Of a stretch of 27,820 nucleotides of DNA, positions 14,078-21,561 are shown piece after piece. The translations under genes and the position numbers were made by a program. This stretch comes from JAIFWC01 sp035688135. GTDB taxonomy: Bacteria; Patescibacteriota; Saccharimonadia; Saccharimonadales; UBA10212. Every line of letters starts with the position of its first letter. Within the stretch, counting starts at the first letter, position 1. A model generated the notes under the pieces. The model saw only the letters and a program-made list of their open reading frames with translations. It made no database searches and was not told the origin of the DNA. Location: assembly GCA_035688135.1 (NCBI GenBank), contig DASSNG010000024.1, positions 1 through 27,820 of the forward strand, written 5' to 3'.

Positions 14078-15601
14078 TTGAACTGGGGGATAATACTAAA
14101 ATCTTTAGGGCATAGCGAGATGCGCAAGCGCATCGGCGCCGTGCTTGGCATGCTGCTAGTATTCCGTATCCTTGCCCATGTCCCGGTACCATTGGGCGAC
14201 CCGCACACCCTAAAACAGGTACTGCAGAACCTTTTCCAACAGTCTAACTCTAACCAGCTGCTTGGTTTCCTTAACGTATTATCCGGCGGCGCGCTGGCTA
14301 ATTTTTCCATAATGCTGGTGGGCCTGGGCCCGTATATAAATGCCAGCATTATCATGCAGCTGCTCACCAAGGCCATTCCTAAGCTCGAAGCCATGAATAA
14401 AGAAGGCGAATACGGCCGCAAGCGGATAAACCAGTACACCCGCATGCTTACATTCCCTCTGGCCATAGTGCAGTCCGTAGGAATGGTCTATCTTATCAGG
14501 GCCCAGGCCAGCAGTATCGGCGGGCTGGGCGATATCACCGCGCATGCGACCTTCGCTCAGTGGGCGGTTATGATCGCCGCCCTGACCGGGGGTTCCATGG
14601 TTCTGATGTGGCTTGGAGAGCTTATAACCGAAAGGTCCATAGGCAACGGGATATCGCTGCTCATCACCGTAGGCATAGTTAGCCGTCTGCCAACCCTGTT
14701 CACGGAGCTGTGGAGCTCGGTTTACTGGCAAAGCAGCAGCATGGCCAAATCCGATAAATTTTATTTCCTGCACCGGGACTTCAGCCGTCATGGGATGATA
14801 TTGTTCTGGATAATCGTTGCTGCGATTGTCTTCGTGACATGGGCGGTCGTTAAGCTAAATGAGGCTTCCAGACGCCTGACGGTCAATTACGCAAAGAGAG
14901 TCCAGGGAAACCGCACCTATGGCGGAGTAACAACCACTCTGCCGGTAAAACTGATAACCGCCGGTGTCATACCTATAATCTTCGCGGTAGCCTTCTTATC
15001 GGTGCCGGGTTTTGTGGGCCAGCTGCTGACGCATGGCCAGGGAGCTTCATACATCCCGCATAGCCACTGGGGTAAGATCGGCGTGCAATTATATACCATT
15101 TTCCAGAATCCCAGCGCGGCTACCTTCGCGGCCGGGGGATGGCAGCCGTGGGTATACCCCGTGACTTATTTCTTGCTGGTCTTTATTTTCACCTACTTCT
15201 ATACCAGCGTAACGTTCAATTCCAAGGAAATCGCGGAGAACCTGCAGAAGCAGGGCGGGTTCATAGCCGACGTACGCTCGGGTAAGCAGACAGAGAAATA
15301 CCTGAGCAAGATAGTTAACCGCCTGACCCTCTTCGGCGGCCTGGCTTTGGGTGCCCTGGCCGTGCTGCCTATAGTCGCGCAGGTAAAGCTTAACGAGAAT
15401 ATCGCTATCGGCGGCACCAGCATCCTGATATTGGTTTCGGTCTCCCTGGAGACTCTCCGGCAGGTTGAATCGCGTGCCCTGATGATAACTTACGACCAAT
15501 ACGAAGCTCCGGACTATTTTTATGAAGCTCCGGGCGTGGAAGGCGCGCCTTCAAGCCGTACCGCCATACTCAGCCGTCTGCGTTTGCGCCGCGGCAAATA
15601 A
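14078..15601 (+). CDS. secY: Protein translocase subunit SecY
   Basis: SecY is the membrane channel of the Sec translocon. The start is TTG (MNWGIILKSLGHSEMRKRI), with GAGG 8 nt upstream. Ten hydrophobic segments can be followed, with VGLGPYINASIIMQLLT in TM2, LGELITERSIGNGISLLI, and the cytosolic loops RRLTVNYAKRVQG and NSKEIAENLQKQGGFI. At 507 residues it is longer than the usual 430-445. Extra length lies in the outward loop TM5-TM6 (about residues 208-240), the outward loop TM7-TM8 (about 315-358) and the C-terminus (about 475-507). adk and map, common next genes, are absent; the HAD gene converges 8 nt after the stop. Confidence 0.97.
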   Translation: MNWGIILKSLGHSEMRKRIGAVLGMLLVFRILAHVPVPLGDPHTLKQVLQNLFQQSNSNQLLGFLNVLSGGALANFSIMLVGLGPYINASIIMQLLTKAIPKLEAMNKEGEYGRKRINQYTRMLTFPLAIVQSVGMVYLIRAQASSIGGLGDITAHATFAQWAVMIAALTGGSMVLMWLGELITERSIGNGISLLITVGIVSRLPTLFTELWSSVYWQSSSMAKSDKFYFLHRDFSRHGMILFWIIVAAIVFVTWAVVKLNEASRRLTVNYAKRVQGNRTYGGVTTTLPVKLITAGVIPIIFAVAFLSVPGFVGQLLTHGQGASYIPHSHWGKIGVQLYTIFQNPSAATFAAGGWQPWVYPVTYFLLVFIFTYFYTSVTFNSKEIAENLQKQGGFIADVRSGKQTEKYLSKIVNRLTLFGGLALGALAVLPIVAQVKLNENIAIGGTSILILVSVSLETLRQVESRALMITYDQYEAPDYFYEAPGVEGAPSSRTAILSRLRLRRGK

Positions 15602-15609
15602 GCACCTTT

Positions 15610-16233
15610 CTACCCTCTTTCTAATAATCCGACAAGGTCGCGGGCTTGGAGGGCTACGATATCCGGCCCGGCTTTTTTGACTGCCGCCGGCGTATTAAAG
15701 CCCCAGGTTACGCCAACCGAGGTGACACCGGCTTTCTTTGCGGCATCTATATCCCTTACCTCGTCGCCGATGTAGAAGCAGTCGCGCCTGTCCAGTTTAT
15801 TTTTTCGGATAATTTTCTTGATAACCGATGATTTGCTGCGCAGGCCGATGTCGCCATATATCCTTTCAAAGCAGTCTTCCAGACCGGCTTTCACCAGAAA
15901 GTCCGTGATATTCTTTTCGCTGTTGGTGCTGACGATGAACATGCGCCCGCCTGAAGCGTGCAGCTGCTTTATGGCGGGGCCTATGCCCGGAAAAACCTTT
16001 ATATATATCATTCTGAGGCTTATCATTTTTTTGCCTCTTATGATCAGGCGCGGCACCTGGCGCCTTCTTATTTTCAGATACTTGATAATTTCCTTTATAT
16101 TCTTTCCCCTAAGCTGTGTTACCTCGGCCGCAGTCAGTTTATGGGGCCGGCCGCTTATTTCATTGAAAATGTCCAAAAAAGTTTCGAAGCTGTCGGCGAT
16201 GGTTCCGTCAAAATCAAAAATCAGCGTCTTCAT
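15610..16233 (-). CDS. HAD-superfamily phosphatase (phosphoglycolate phosphatase-like)
   Basis: This 207-residue protein has the four HAD motifs: nucleophile Asp7 and Asp9 in FDFDGT, Ser102 in FIVSTNS, Lys in the LRSKSSVIKK region (about 134-140), and the metal-binding acids in YIGDEVRDIDAAKKAGV (Asp157, Asp161). A helical cap between residues 15 and 80 fits subfamily IA, which includes Gph and PpaX. The substrate is not readable. The cap is notably basic (KIRRRQVPRLIIRGKK). The gene is convergent with secY and divergent from infA, in the place where adk and map often lie. Confidence 0.88.
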   Translation of the reverse strand: MKTLIFDFDGTIADSFETFLDIFNEISGRPHKLTAAEVTQLRGKNIKEIIKYLKIRRRQVPRLIIRGKKMISLRMIYIKVFPGIGPAIKQLHASGGRMFIVSTNSEKNITDFLVKAGLEDCFERIYGDIGLRSKSSVIKKIIRKNKLDRRDCFYIGDEVRDIDAAKKAGVTSVGVTWGFNTPAAVKKAGPDIVALQARDLVGLLERG

Positions 16234-16241
16234 TAACCTAA

Positions 16242-16272
16242 ATCATACCAAAAGCGGGCAGCAGGCGTTCAA
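16242..16272 (-). promoter_or_regulatory. HAD gene promoter
   Basis: On the minus strand TGG-TATGAT has its hexamer at 16247-16242, with TTGAAC at 16272-16267 and a 19-nt spacer. Only 8 nt separate the -10 from the ATG at 16233, and no ribosome-binding site is present, so a leaderless transcript is expected. Confidence 0.55.
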
Positions 16273-16295
16273 TCTGTAAAAAAATATAATTACCC

Positions 16296-16325
16296 TTTAC
16301 ATACCTGTGTAGAATTTGCTACAAT
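16296..16325 (+). promoter_or_regulatory. infA operon promoter
   Basis: TTTACA (16296-16301), an 18-nt spacer and TACAAT (16320-16325) with TGC just before it make a good promoter. The predicted start near 16332 leaves a leader of only about 10 nt before infA. Confidence 0.7.
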
Positions 16326-16341
16326 TACCAGGTTATATTTT

Positions 16342-16563
16342 ATGGCGAAGGATAAAGAGGTCATCGAACTGGCTGGGACTGTTGTCGAAGCATTACCCGG
16401 CACCCAGTTTCGAGTAGAGCTTGAAAACGGCCATCAAATCATAGCTCACGTCGCCGGCAGGATGCGGAAGCATTATATCCGCCTTGTGCCAGGAGACCGC
16501 GTTAAGGTAGAATTGACACCTTACGATCTTACGAAGGGTCGGATAACTTACCGCGAAAACTAA
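16342..16563 (+). CDS. infA: Translation initiation factor IF-1
   Basis: IF-1 binds the 30S A site during initiation. The 73-residue protein has the S1-like OB fold: GTVVEALPGTQFRVELENGH, AHVAGRMRKHYIRLVPGDRV and KVELTPYDLTKGRITYR, the family standard. No clear ribosome-binding site lies before the ATG. It heads the operon that runs to rpsI. Confidence 0.98.
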   Translation: MAKDKEVIELAGTVVEALPGTQFRVELENGHQIIAHVAGRMRKHYIRLVPGDRVKVELTPYDLTKGRITYREN

Positions 16564-16607
16564 TCAACTAAGTGCAGTGTGTCACTCTTTGAAAGGAGAT
16601 GATCCGG

Positions 16608-16724
16608 ATGAAAGTCCGTGCCAGCGTCAAGAAAATCAGTCCAGATGACAAGATCGTGCGCCGCAAAGGCCGCGTTTACGTTATCAATAAGATGAAACCT
16701 AAACACAAGCAGAGGCAGGGTTAG
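16608..16724 (+). CDS. rpmJ: 50S ribosomal protein L36, zinc-free type
   Basis: L36 (bL36) is the smallest 50S protein. Translation from the ATG at 16608 gives 38 residues: MKVRASVKKISPDDKIVRRK, then GRVYVINKMKPKHKQRQG. It lines up end to end with the usual MKVRASVKKICRNCKIIRRKG form, but all three zinc-ligand cysteines are replaced (by Ser, Asp and Asn), so this is the cysteine-free variant; the His in PKHKQRQG remains. AAAGGAG lies 10 nt before the start. It sits between infA and rpsM, its normal place. Confidence 0.96.
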   Translation: MKVRASVKKISPDDKIVRRKGRVYVINKMKPKHKQRQG

Positions 16725-16726
16725 GC

Positions 16727-17113
16727 ATGGCCCGTATTTCCGGCGTAACGATTCCAGATAACAAGCAGGTACAGATAGCCCTGACTTATATATTCGGTAT
16801 CGGCCCAAAGACCAGCCAGGATATCCTGAGCGAAGCCAAAATCGACCCGACCGTACGCGTAAAGAACCTGAACGACGGTGAAATCAGCCGCATCCAGGAC
16901 ATCATTAACGCTAATTATACGATTGAGGGCGAGCTTCAAAGAGTTGTAAATGCGAATATCAAGCGGCTTCGCGACATTAACGCCTATCGCGGCCTGCGCC
17001 ACAAGAACAACCTTCCGGCTCGAGGGCAGCGCACCCGTACTAATGCGCGCACCCGCCGCGGCAAGAAAATGACGGTAGGCGGAACGGCGAAGAAGGCGCC
17101 GAGCAAGACTTAA
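16727..17113 (+). CDS. rpsM: 30S ribosomal protein S13
   Basis: S13 (uS13) lies in the 30S head and contacts the 50S and P-site tRNA. The 128-residue protein shows ARISGVTIPDNKQVQIALTY, FGIGPKTSQDIL, a helix-two-turn-helix core and the signature YRGLRHKNNLPARGQRTRTN, ending with GKKMTVGG and a short Lys/Ala tail. It starts 2 nt after rpmJ. Confidence 0.98.
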   Translation: MARISGVTIPDNKQVQIALTYIFGIGPKTSQDILSEAKIDPTVRVKNLNDGEISRIQDIINANYTIEGELQRVVNANIKRLRDINAYRGLRHKNNLPARGQRTRTNARTRRGKKMTVGGTAKKAPSKT

Positions 17114-17123
17114 AGGATTTGAT

Positions 17124-17582
17124 ATGGCAGAAGCAGCAGTAGACGAAAAGCAGAACCTGGAATCGGTCCAAGAACAGGGTTCGGAACAAGCCGCTCCGGC
17201 GGCAGCCCCTAAGCGCCGTAAAAGTAAAAGGACCGTAAGCGAAGGCCAGATCCACGTACTGGCTACCTTTAACAACACCATCATCACGGTTACCGATAGC
17301 AAGGGTAATACGCTGAGTACGGCAAGCGCCGGGGCCTCCGGTTTCCGGGGCTCCAAAAAAGGCACTGCTTACGCCGCGCAGGTAGCCGCCGAAAAGGCCA
17401 TCGAGACCGCTAAGCAAGCCTATGGCCTGAGCAAAGCCGATGTATTCGTTAAAGGCGTCGGCCTAGGCCGCGACGCCGCCGTCCGCACTCTGATTAATCA
17501 GAAAATCCAGATAGAGAATATCAAGGACGTCACAGGCGTGCCGCATGGCGGCGTACGCCCCAGAAAGCCTAAGAGGAACTAA
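17124..17582 (+). CDS. rpsK: 30S ribosomal protein S11 with N-terminal extension
   Basis: S11 (uS11) forms part of the platform next to the E site. The core from about residue 38 shows GQIHVLATFNNTIITVTDSK, AGASGFRGSKKGTAYAAQ and GLGRDAAVRTL. The usual DVTPIPHNGCRPPK reads DVTGVPHGGVRPRK here. About 35 N-terminal residues rich in Glu, Gln and Ala, then KRRKSKR, are extra, giving 152 residues against about 129. Confidence 0.97.
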   Translation: MAEAAVDEKQNLESVQEQGSEQAAPAAAPKRRKSKRTVSEGQIHVLATFNNTIITVTDSKGNTLSTASAGASGFRGSKKGTAYAAQVAAEKAIETAKQAYGLSKADVFVKGVGLGRDAAVRTLINQKIQIENIKDVTGVPHGGVRPRKPKRN

Positions 17583-17584
17583 AG

Positions 17585-18202
17585 ATGGCAAGAGAATCAC
17601 GACCAATTGTCAAATTATCCCGCCGTGAAGGCTATGCCCTTCACCCCAAGGCTCACAAAGCGCTTGTTAAGCGCAGCGGGCCCCCAGGCCAGCAGGGCAC
17701 CTACAGCGGCCGCAGCAAGTCCAGCCAATACTCCCTGCAGCTTAGGGAAAAGCAGAAGGTCAAGCGGCTATACGGCCTGCTGGAGCGCCAATTCTCCAAG
17801 CTGATGGAAGAAGCCAGCCGCACCCGCGGCCAATCCGGCACCACCCTTCTGGAATTCCTGGAGCGCCGCTTGGATAACGTCGTCTACCGCGCTGGCTTCG
17901 CGCCCAGCCGCAACGCCGCCCGCCAGCTTGCCACCCACGGCCACTTCATGCTTAACGGCAAGCGCGTGGACGTGCCGTCCATCCGCCTGAAAGCCGGCGA
18001 CAAAATCGTTCTGCGCGATGCCAGCAAGAATACCGATTACTTCAAACAGATAGATGACCTTAGCCCCGCCCCGGGCAATATTCCGGGCTGGCTCAAGGTT
18101 AACCGAAAGCAATTTTCTGTAGAAGTTACCGGAAGCCCGTCCCGCGACGATGCCGAACCCGATATCAAAGAGCAGCTAATAGTCGAATACTACTCACGCT
18201 AA
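17585..18202 (+). CDS. rpsD: 30S ribosomal protein S4, zinc-free type
   Basis: S4 (uS4) starts 30S assembly and in E. coli represses the alpha operon. The 205-residue protein has the N-terminal domain without the zinc ligands (VCKLCRREG of the C+ form reads IVKLSRREG here), the segment KVKRLYGLLERQF, and the S4 RNA-binding domain LERRLDNVVYRAGFAPSRNA and GHFMLNGKRVDVPS. It ends in LIVEYYSR as expected. AGGAAC lies before the ATG. Confidence 0.98.
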   Translation: MARESRPIVKLSRREGYALHPKAHKALVKRSGPPGQQGTYSGRSKSSQYSLQLREKQKVKRLYGLLERQFSKLMEEASRTRGQSGTTLLEFLERRLDNVVYRAGFAPSRNAARQLATHGHFMLNGKRVDVPSIRLKAGDKIVLRDASKNTDYFKQIDDLSPAPGNIPGWLKVNRKQFSVEVTGSPSRDDAEPDIKEQLIVEYYSR

Positions 18203-18218
18203 GCAAGAAAAGGAGATC

Positions 18219-19172
18219 ATGAGTATGAGCAAACTTATCCAAGCACCGGCACTGTCCAGCGTCACGGACCACAGCCCCACCAGCGCGACCTTTACAATAG
18301 AGCCGCTGCACCCAGGCTATGGCATGACGCTTGGCAACAGCTTGCGCCGCGTCCTGCTATCCAGCATAGCCGGCGCTGCCGTAACCGGATTCCGTATTAA
18401 CGGCATCAGCCACGAATTTACCACCGTGAAGGGAGTGAAAGAGGATGTCGTCCAGATCATGCTGAATCTTAAGAACATTCGCTTCCGGGTGTTTTCCGAT
18501 CAGCCCCAGACTCTTACTCTAAGCAAAAAGGGCAAGGGCGCGGTCAAGGCTAAGGACATCGAACTGAACTCTGACGTAGAAGTCGTCAATCCCGACCAGA
18601 TTATCTGCACTATCGATGATGAAAAAGCTTCGGTGAATCTGGAACTGACGATTGAGACCGGCCGCGGCTACCAGCCCCTGGACGAAACTGGGTCGGGCCG
18701 TACTTTAAGCGATATGATAATGCTTGACGCCCTGTTTACTCCGGTCCTGCGGGTCCGCTATAAGGTAGAGAATACCCGCGTGGGCCAGCGTACAGACCTT
18801 GACCGCCTGCTGTTAACGGTAGATACCGACGGCTCAATCACACCGCGCGACGCTTTCGAGGAAGCCGCCGCCATACTGGTTAACCAGTACACCGCCCTTG
18901 CCGGCCAGACTAGAGTAGAGAGCCTGCCCAGCCCGCGTGCAGAGGCCGGCGAAGCCGGTCTGGACAGCGAAGGCGACGAACCCGCGGAGCTGATGACTTC
19001 CATCGAGGACCTCAATCTTAGCGCCCGCACAACCAACGCTCTCATAAATAATGACATCCACACCATCAAGGATCTTCTGAGCCTGTCAGAAGCCGAGCTG
19101 CGCGACCTGAAAGGTTTCGGCAATAAGGCGCTCGATGAAGTAAAAGAAAAGATGGCCGAGCTGGAGCTGTAG
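18219..19172 (+). CDS. rpoA: DNA-directed RNA polymerase subunit alpha
   Basis: Alpha dimerises to nucleate RNA polymerase assembly, and its C-terminal domain binds UP elements. The 317-residue protein has the N-terminal domain with HPGYGMTLGNSLRRVLLSSI and GAAVTGFRINGISHEF, an acidic linker (about residues 240-257, AGEAGLDSEGDEPAEL), and the helix-hairpin-helix CTD IEDLNLSARTTNALINNDI and LKGFGNKALDEVKEKM. Two ATGs compete: 18219 lies 3 nt after GGAG, which is short, while 18225 (MSKLIQAPAL) lies 9 nt after it and is equally or more likely. Confidence 0.97.
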   Translation: MSMSKLIQAPALSSVTDHSPTSATFTIEPLHPGYGMTLGNSLRRVLLSSIAGAAVTGFRINGISHEFTTVKGVKEDVVQIMLNLKNIRFRVFSDQPQTLTLSKKGKGAVKAKDIELNSDVEVVNPDQIICTIDDEKASVNLELTIETGRGYQPLDETGSGRTLSDMIMLDALFTPVLRVRYKVENTRVGQRTDLDRLLLTVDTDGSITPRDAFEEAAAILVNQYTALAGQTRVESLPSPRAEAGEAGLDSEGDEPAELMTSIEDLNLSARTTNALINNDIHTIKDLLSLSEAELRDLKGFGNKALDEVKEKMAELEL

Positions 19173-19180
19173 GGAGAAAT

Positions 19181-19639
19181 ATGCATCGACACGGATACCA
19201 GGGAAGAAAATTCGGCCGCGAGACCGACCAGCGCAAAGCCTTAATAAAAGGCCTGGCTGATTCTTTGGTGCTGCGCGAATCCATAGAAACTACTTTGCCT
19301 AAGGCCAAAGAAGTCCTTATGTACACCGAAAAGCTGATAACAAAGGCCAAAAAGGGCGGCCTGCATAACCGCCGCCAGGTAATCGCCGGACTATCCACCC
19401 TAGAAGCAGCCCATAAATTGGTAGACGACATCGCTCCCAAACTCCAGGGCAGGCCGAGCGGCCACCTGCGCATAGAAAAAACCGACATCCGCCGCGGCGA
19501 CGCTGCCCAGATGGCCCGGATAAGTTTCGTTGATGATTTGGAAAAGAAAGCGCCGGCCAAACCCGCCAAGCCCGCCGCGCCAAAGACTGTCAAGACACCC
19601 CGCGCCGCCAAGCCGGCCGTAAAGAAGGACGCTAAATAA
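19181..19639 (+). CDS. rplQ: 50S ribosomal protein L17
   Basis: L17 (bL17) sits at the bottom of the 50S near the tunnel exit. The 152-residue protein opens MHRHGYQGRKFGRETDQRKA and keeps LRESIETTLPKAKEV and RISFVDD. About 35 C-terminal residues rich in Lys, Pro and Ala are extra. GGGAGA precedes the ATG, and the stop overlaps rplM. Confidence 0.97.
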   Translation: MHRHGYQGRKFGRETDQRKALIKGLADSLVLRESIETTLPKAKEVLMYTEKLITKAKKGGLHNRRQVIAGLSTLEAAHKLVDDIAPKLQGRPSGHLRIEKTDIRRGDAAQMARISFVDDLEKKAPAKPAKPAAPKTVKTPRAAKPAVKKDAK

Positions 19640-20079
19640 TGAAGACTTATAGCCAAAAACCCGCCGAAGTTACCCGTAAATGGTATGTAATTGACGCTTC
19701 CACGGCCTCTTTCGGCCGAGTAGCCACTACTGCCGCCAGCCTGCTTCTGGGCAAGGGCAAGCCTACCGTTACCCCGCACACTGACGGCGGCGATTACGTA
19801 ATCATCGTCAACGCCGGCAAGATAGTCGCCACCGGGAACAAGGAAGAAAAGAAGATTTACTACCGGCACAGCGGTTTCCCGGGCGGAATTTACTCCCGAA
19901 CCCTTACGGAACAGCAGCAGAAAGACCCCACCAAGGTCATATATAAGGCTGTCCGCGGCATGCTGCCGGATAACAAGCTCCGCAAAGACCGTTTGGAACG
20001 GCTTAAGATTTACGAAGGCGCGGAGCACAATCACAACGCCCAAAAACCTGAACCCATCAGCGTGAAAGGAGCCAAATAA
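19639..20079 (+). CDS. rplM: 50S ribosomal protein L13
   Basis: L13 (uL13) is an early 50S assembly protein. The 146-residue protein has KWYVIDASTASFGRVATTAA, HTDGGDYVIIVNAGKI, YYRHSGFPGGIYSRTL and VRGMLPDNKLRKDRLERL, all family landmarks. One-base overlaps link it to rplQ and rpsI. Confidence 0.98.
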   Translation: MKTYSQKPAEVTRKWYVIDASTASFGRVATTAASLLLGKGKPTVTPHTDGGDYVIIVNAGKIVATGNKEEKKIYYRHSGFPGGIYSRTLTEQQQKDPTKVIYKAVRGMLPDNKLRKDRLERLKIYEGAEHNHNAQKPEPISVKGAK

Positions 20080-20480
20080 TGGCAACCAGTAATTATTTTT
20101 ACGGCTTAGGAAGGCGCAAAAGCGCTACCGCCCGCGTCCGTGTATTGAACGGCAAAGGCGAGATAAAGATAAATGATAAACTTGCCAGTGAATACTTTGA
20201 CGGCAGTAAAGCCTATGTTTCGGAACTGACCCGGCCATTTAATGCCCTGGAGCTCGATCCCGAAAAATACACTGTCAGCGCCAAAGTCGCCGGCGGCGGC
20301 CACGCCAGCCAGGTGGACGCTATCCGCCTGGGAATAGCCAAGGCTTTGGTAGAGATTAACGAAGATTTCCGCGGCACTCTGCGCCGAGCCGAACTGCTGG
20401 GCCGCGACCCGCGCGAAAAAGAGCGCAAGAAATTTGGCCTTAAAGGCGCCCGCAAGCAGCGCCAGTTCACCAAGCGTTAA
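20079..20480 (+). CDS. rpsI: 30S ribosomal protein S9
   Basis: S9 (uS9) reaches the P-site tRNA with its C-terminal tail. The 133-residue protein has FYGLGRRKSATARVRVLNGK, AGGGHASQVDAIRLGIAKAL and the tail KFGLKGARKQRQFTKR, which ends in Lys-Arg as in other bacteria. AAAGGAG lies in the end of rplM. It is the last gene of the operon; a terminator follows. Confidence 0.98.
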   Translation: MATSNYFYGLGRRKSATARVRVLNGKGEIKINDKLASEYFDGSKAYVSELTRPFNALELDPEKYTVSAKVAGGGHASQVDAIRLGIAKALVEINEDFRGTLRRAELLGRDPREKERKKFGLKGARKQRQFTKR

Positions 20481-20484
20481 GCCT

Positions 20485-20510
20485 AAAACCGCTCCGAAAG
20501 GGGCGGTTTT
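20485..20510 (+). terminator. Intrinsic terminator after rpsI
   Basis: AAAACCGCTCC (20485-20495) pairs with GGGGCGGTTTT (20500-20510) over 11 bp with one G-U pair and a GAAA tetraloop. It starts 4 nt after the rpsI stop and ends 4 nt before the trpS -10 box. Confidence 0.88.
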
Positions 20511-20514
20511 AAGA

Positions 20515-20520
20515 TATAAT
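20515..20520 (+). promoter_or_regulatory. trpS promoter -10
   Basis: A perfect TATAAT lies 8 nt upstream of the trpS ATG. The -35 position would fall within the rpsI terminator and shows no match. The geometry predicts that transcription starts at or next to the ATG. Confidence 0.65.
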
Positions 20521-20528
20521 TCTTTAGT

Positions 20529-21557
20529 ATGCAAAAAGAAGTGATACTCACCGGTATCAGGGCTAACAACGACCTCCATATAGGCAACTATTTCGGGGCA
20601 TTGCTTCCAATTGTCGATATGGCCAGGAACCGTTCCGGCGAATATCGGATAAATCTGTTTGTGCCTGACCTGCATAGCTTTACGACTCCTATAGATCACA
20701 CCAAGCTGTTTGAGCAGACCATGCATAACCTAAAGCTGTTCGCCGCTGCCGGCCTGCCGCTGGATAATCCGGATATCCGTATCTACCGCCAAAGCTATAT
20801 CCCGGCCCATTCCGAGCTGACATGGATATTGGATTGCTTCACCGGCTTCGGTGAAATGAACAGAATGACTCAGTTCAAAGATCGCAGCGTAAAGTTAGGG
20901 GATGACCGCGTCAGTGTCGGGGTTTTCAATTACCCGGTCTTGATGGCGGCGGATATTCTGCTGTATGGAGCCAAATATGTTCCGGTTGGCGACGACCAGA
21001 CCCAGCATCTTGAGTTCACGCGCGACATCGCCCAGCGTATGAACAATCAGTTCGGAGGCCTGTTCGCCATTCCTGAACCGGTTGCCAAACAGCATGAATT
21101 CTTCGGCAAGGACCAGGGGCTGCGAATCAAGGACCTCATGGACCCGACTAAAAAGATGAGCAAGAGTGATGAATCCGGCCGCGGAATAATCTTTCTGGGT
21201 GATAATCCGGATGATGCGGCCAGAAAAATCATGAGCGCTACCACAGACAGCGAATCGGTAGTCGGCAATCCGGACATGCAGTCCAGGCCCGGAGTCGCCA
21301 ACCTTCTTCAAATCCTGCGGCTTCTAAAACCCGACTCTCCGGACGTTAGCCAGATGAATTACAAGGAATTCAAAGAAACAGTAGCCGCAGCTGTCAAAGA
21401 TTTCCTGGCGGATTTCCAGTCAAAACTGGCGAGCGTAGATGAAAACGCCATACAGCAGAAGCTGGAAGCAGACGAGAAAGTTATGAATGAAATTGCAAAC
21501 CAGCGGCTTTATAAGGTTCAGCAGGCTGTCGGCCTGCGCCCGTCTGACGTAAAATAA
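20529..21557 (+). CDS. trpS: Tryptophanyl-tRNA synthetase
   Basis: TrpRS charges tRNA-Trp. The 342-residue class I synthetase has the first signature TGIRANNDLHIGNYFGAL (HIGN, residues 17-20), VPVGDDQTQHLEFTRDIA, and KMSKS at 209-213 in DPTKKMSKSDES. Length is normal. The usual PSG before the HIGH motif reads IRANND. No ribosome-binding site precedes the ATG, which lies 8 nt after TATAAT. It probably heads a trpS-rluA-holB operon. Confidence 0.96.
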   Translation: MQKEVILTGIRANNDLHIGNYFGALLPIVDMARNRSGEYRINLFVPDLHSFTTPIDHTKLFEQTMHNLKLFAAAGLPLDNPDIRIYRQSYIPAHSELTWILDCFTGFGEMNRMTQFKDRSVKLGDDRVSVGVFNYPVLMAADILLYGAKYVPVGDDQTQHLEFTRDIAQRMNNQFGGLFAIPEPVAKQHEFFGKDQGLRIKDLMDPTKKMSKSDESGRGIIFLGDNPDDAARKIMSATTDSESVVGNPDMQSRPGVANLLQILRLLKPDSPDVSQMNYKEFKETVAAAVKDFLADFQSKLASVDENAIQQKLEADEKVMNEIANQRLYKVQQAVGLRPSDVK

Positions 21558-21561
21558 GGAT

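Noticed and set aside
19066..20085. A 339-codon open frame on the minus strand
   Set aside because: It lies opposite the end of rpoA, rplQ and rplM, shows no family motif, and is explained by the codon bias of the true genes.
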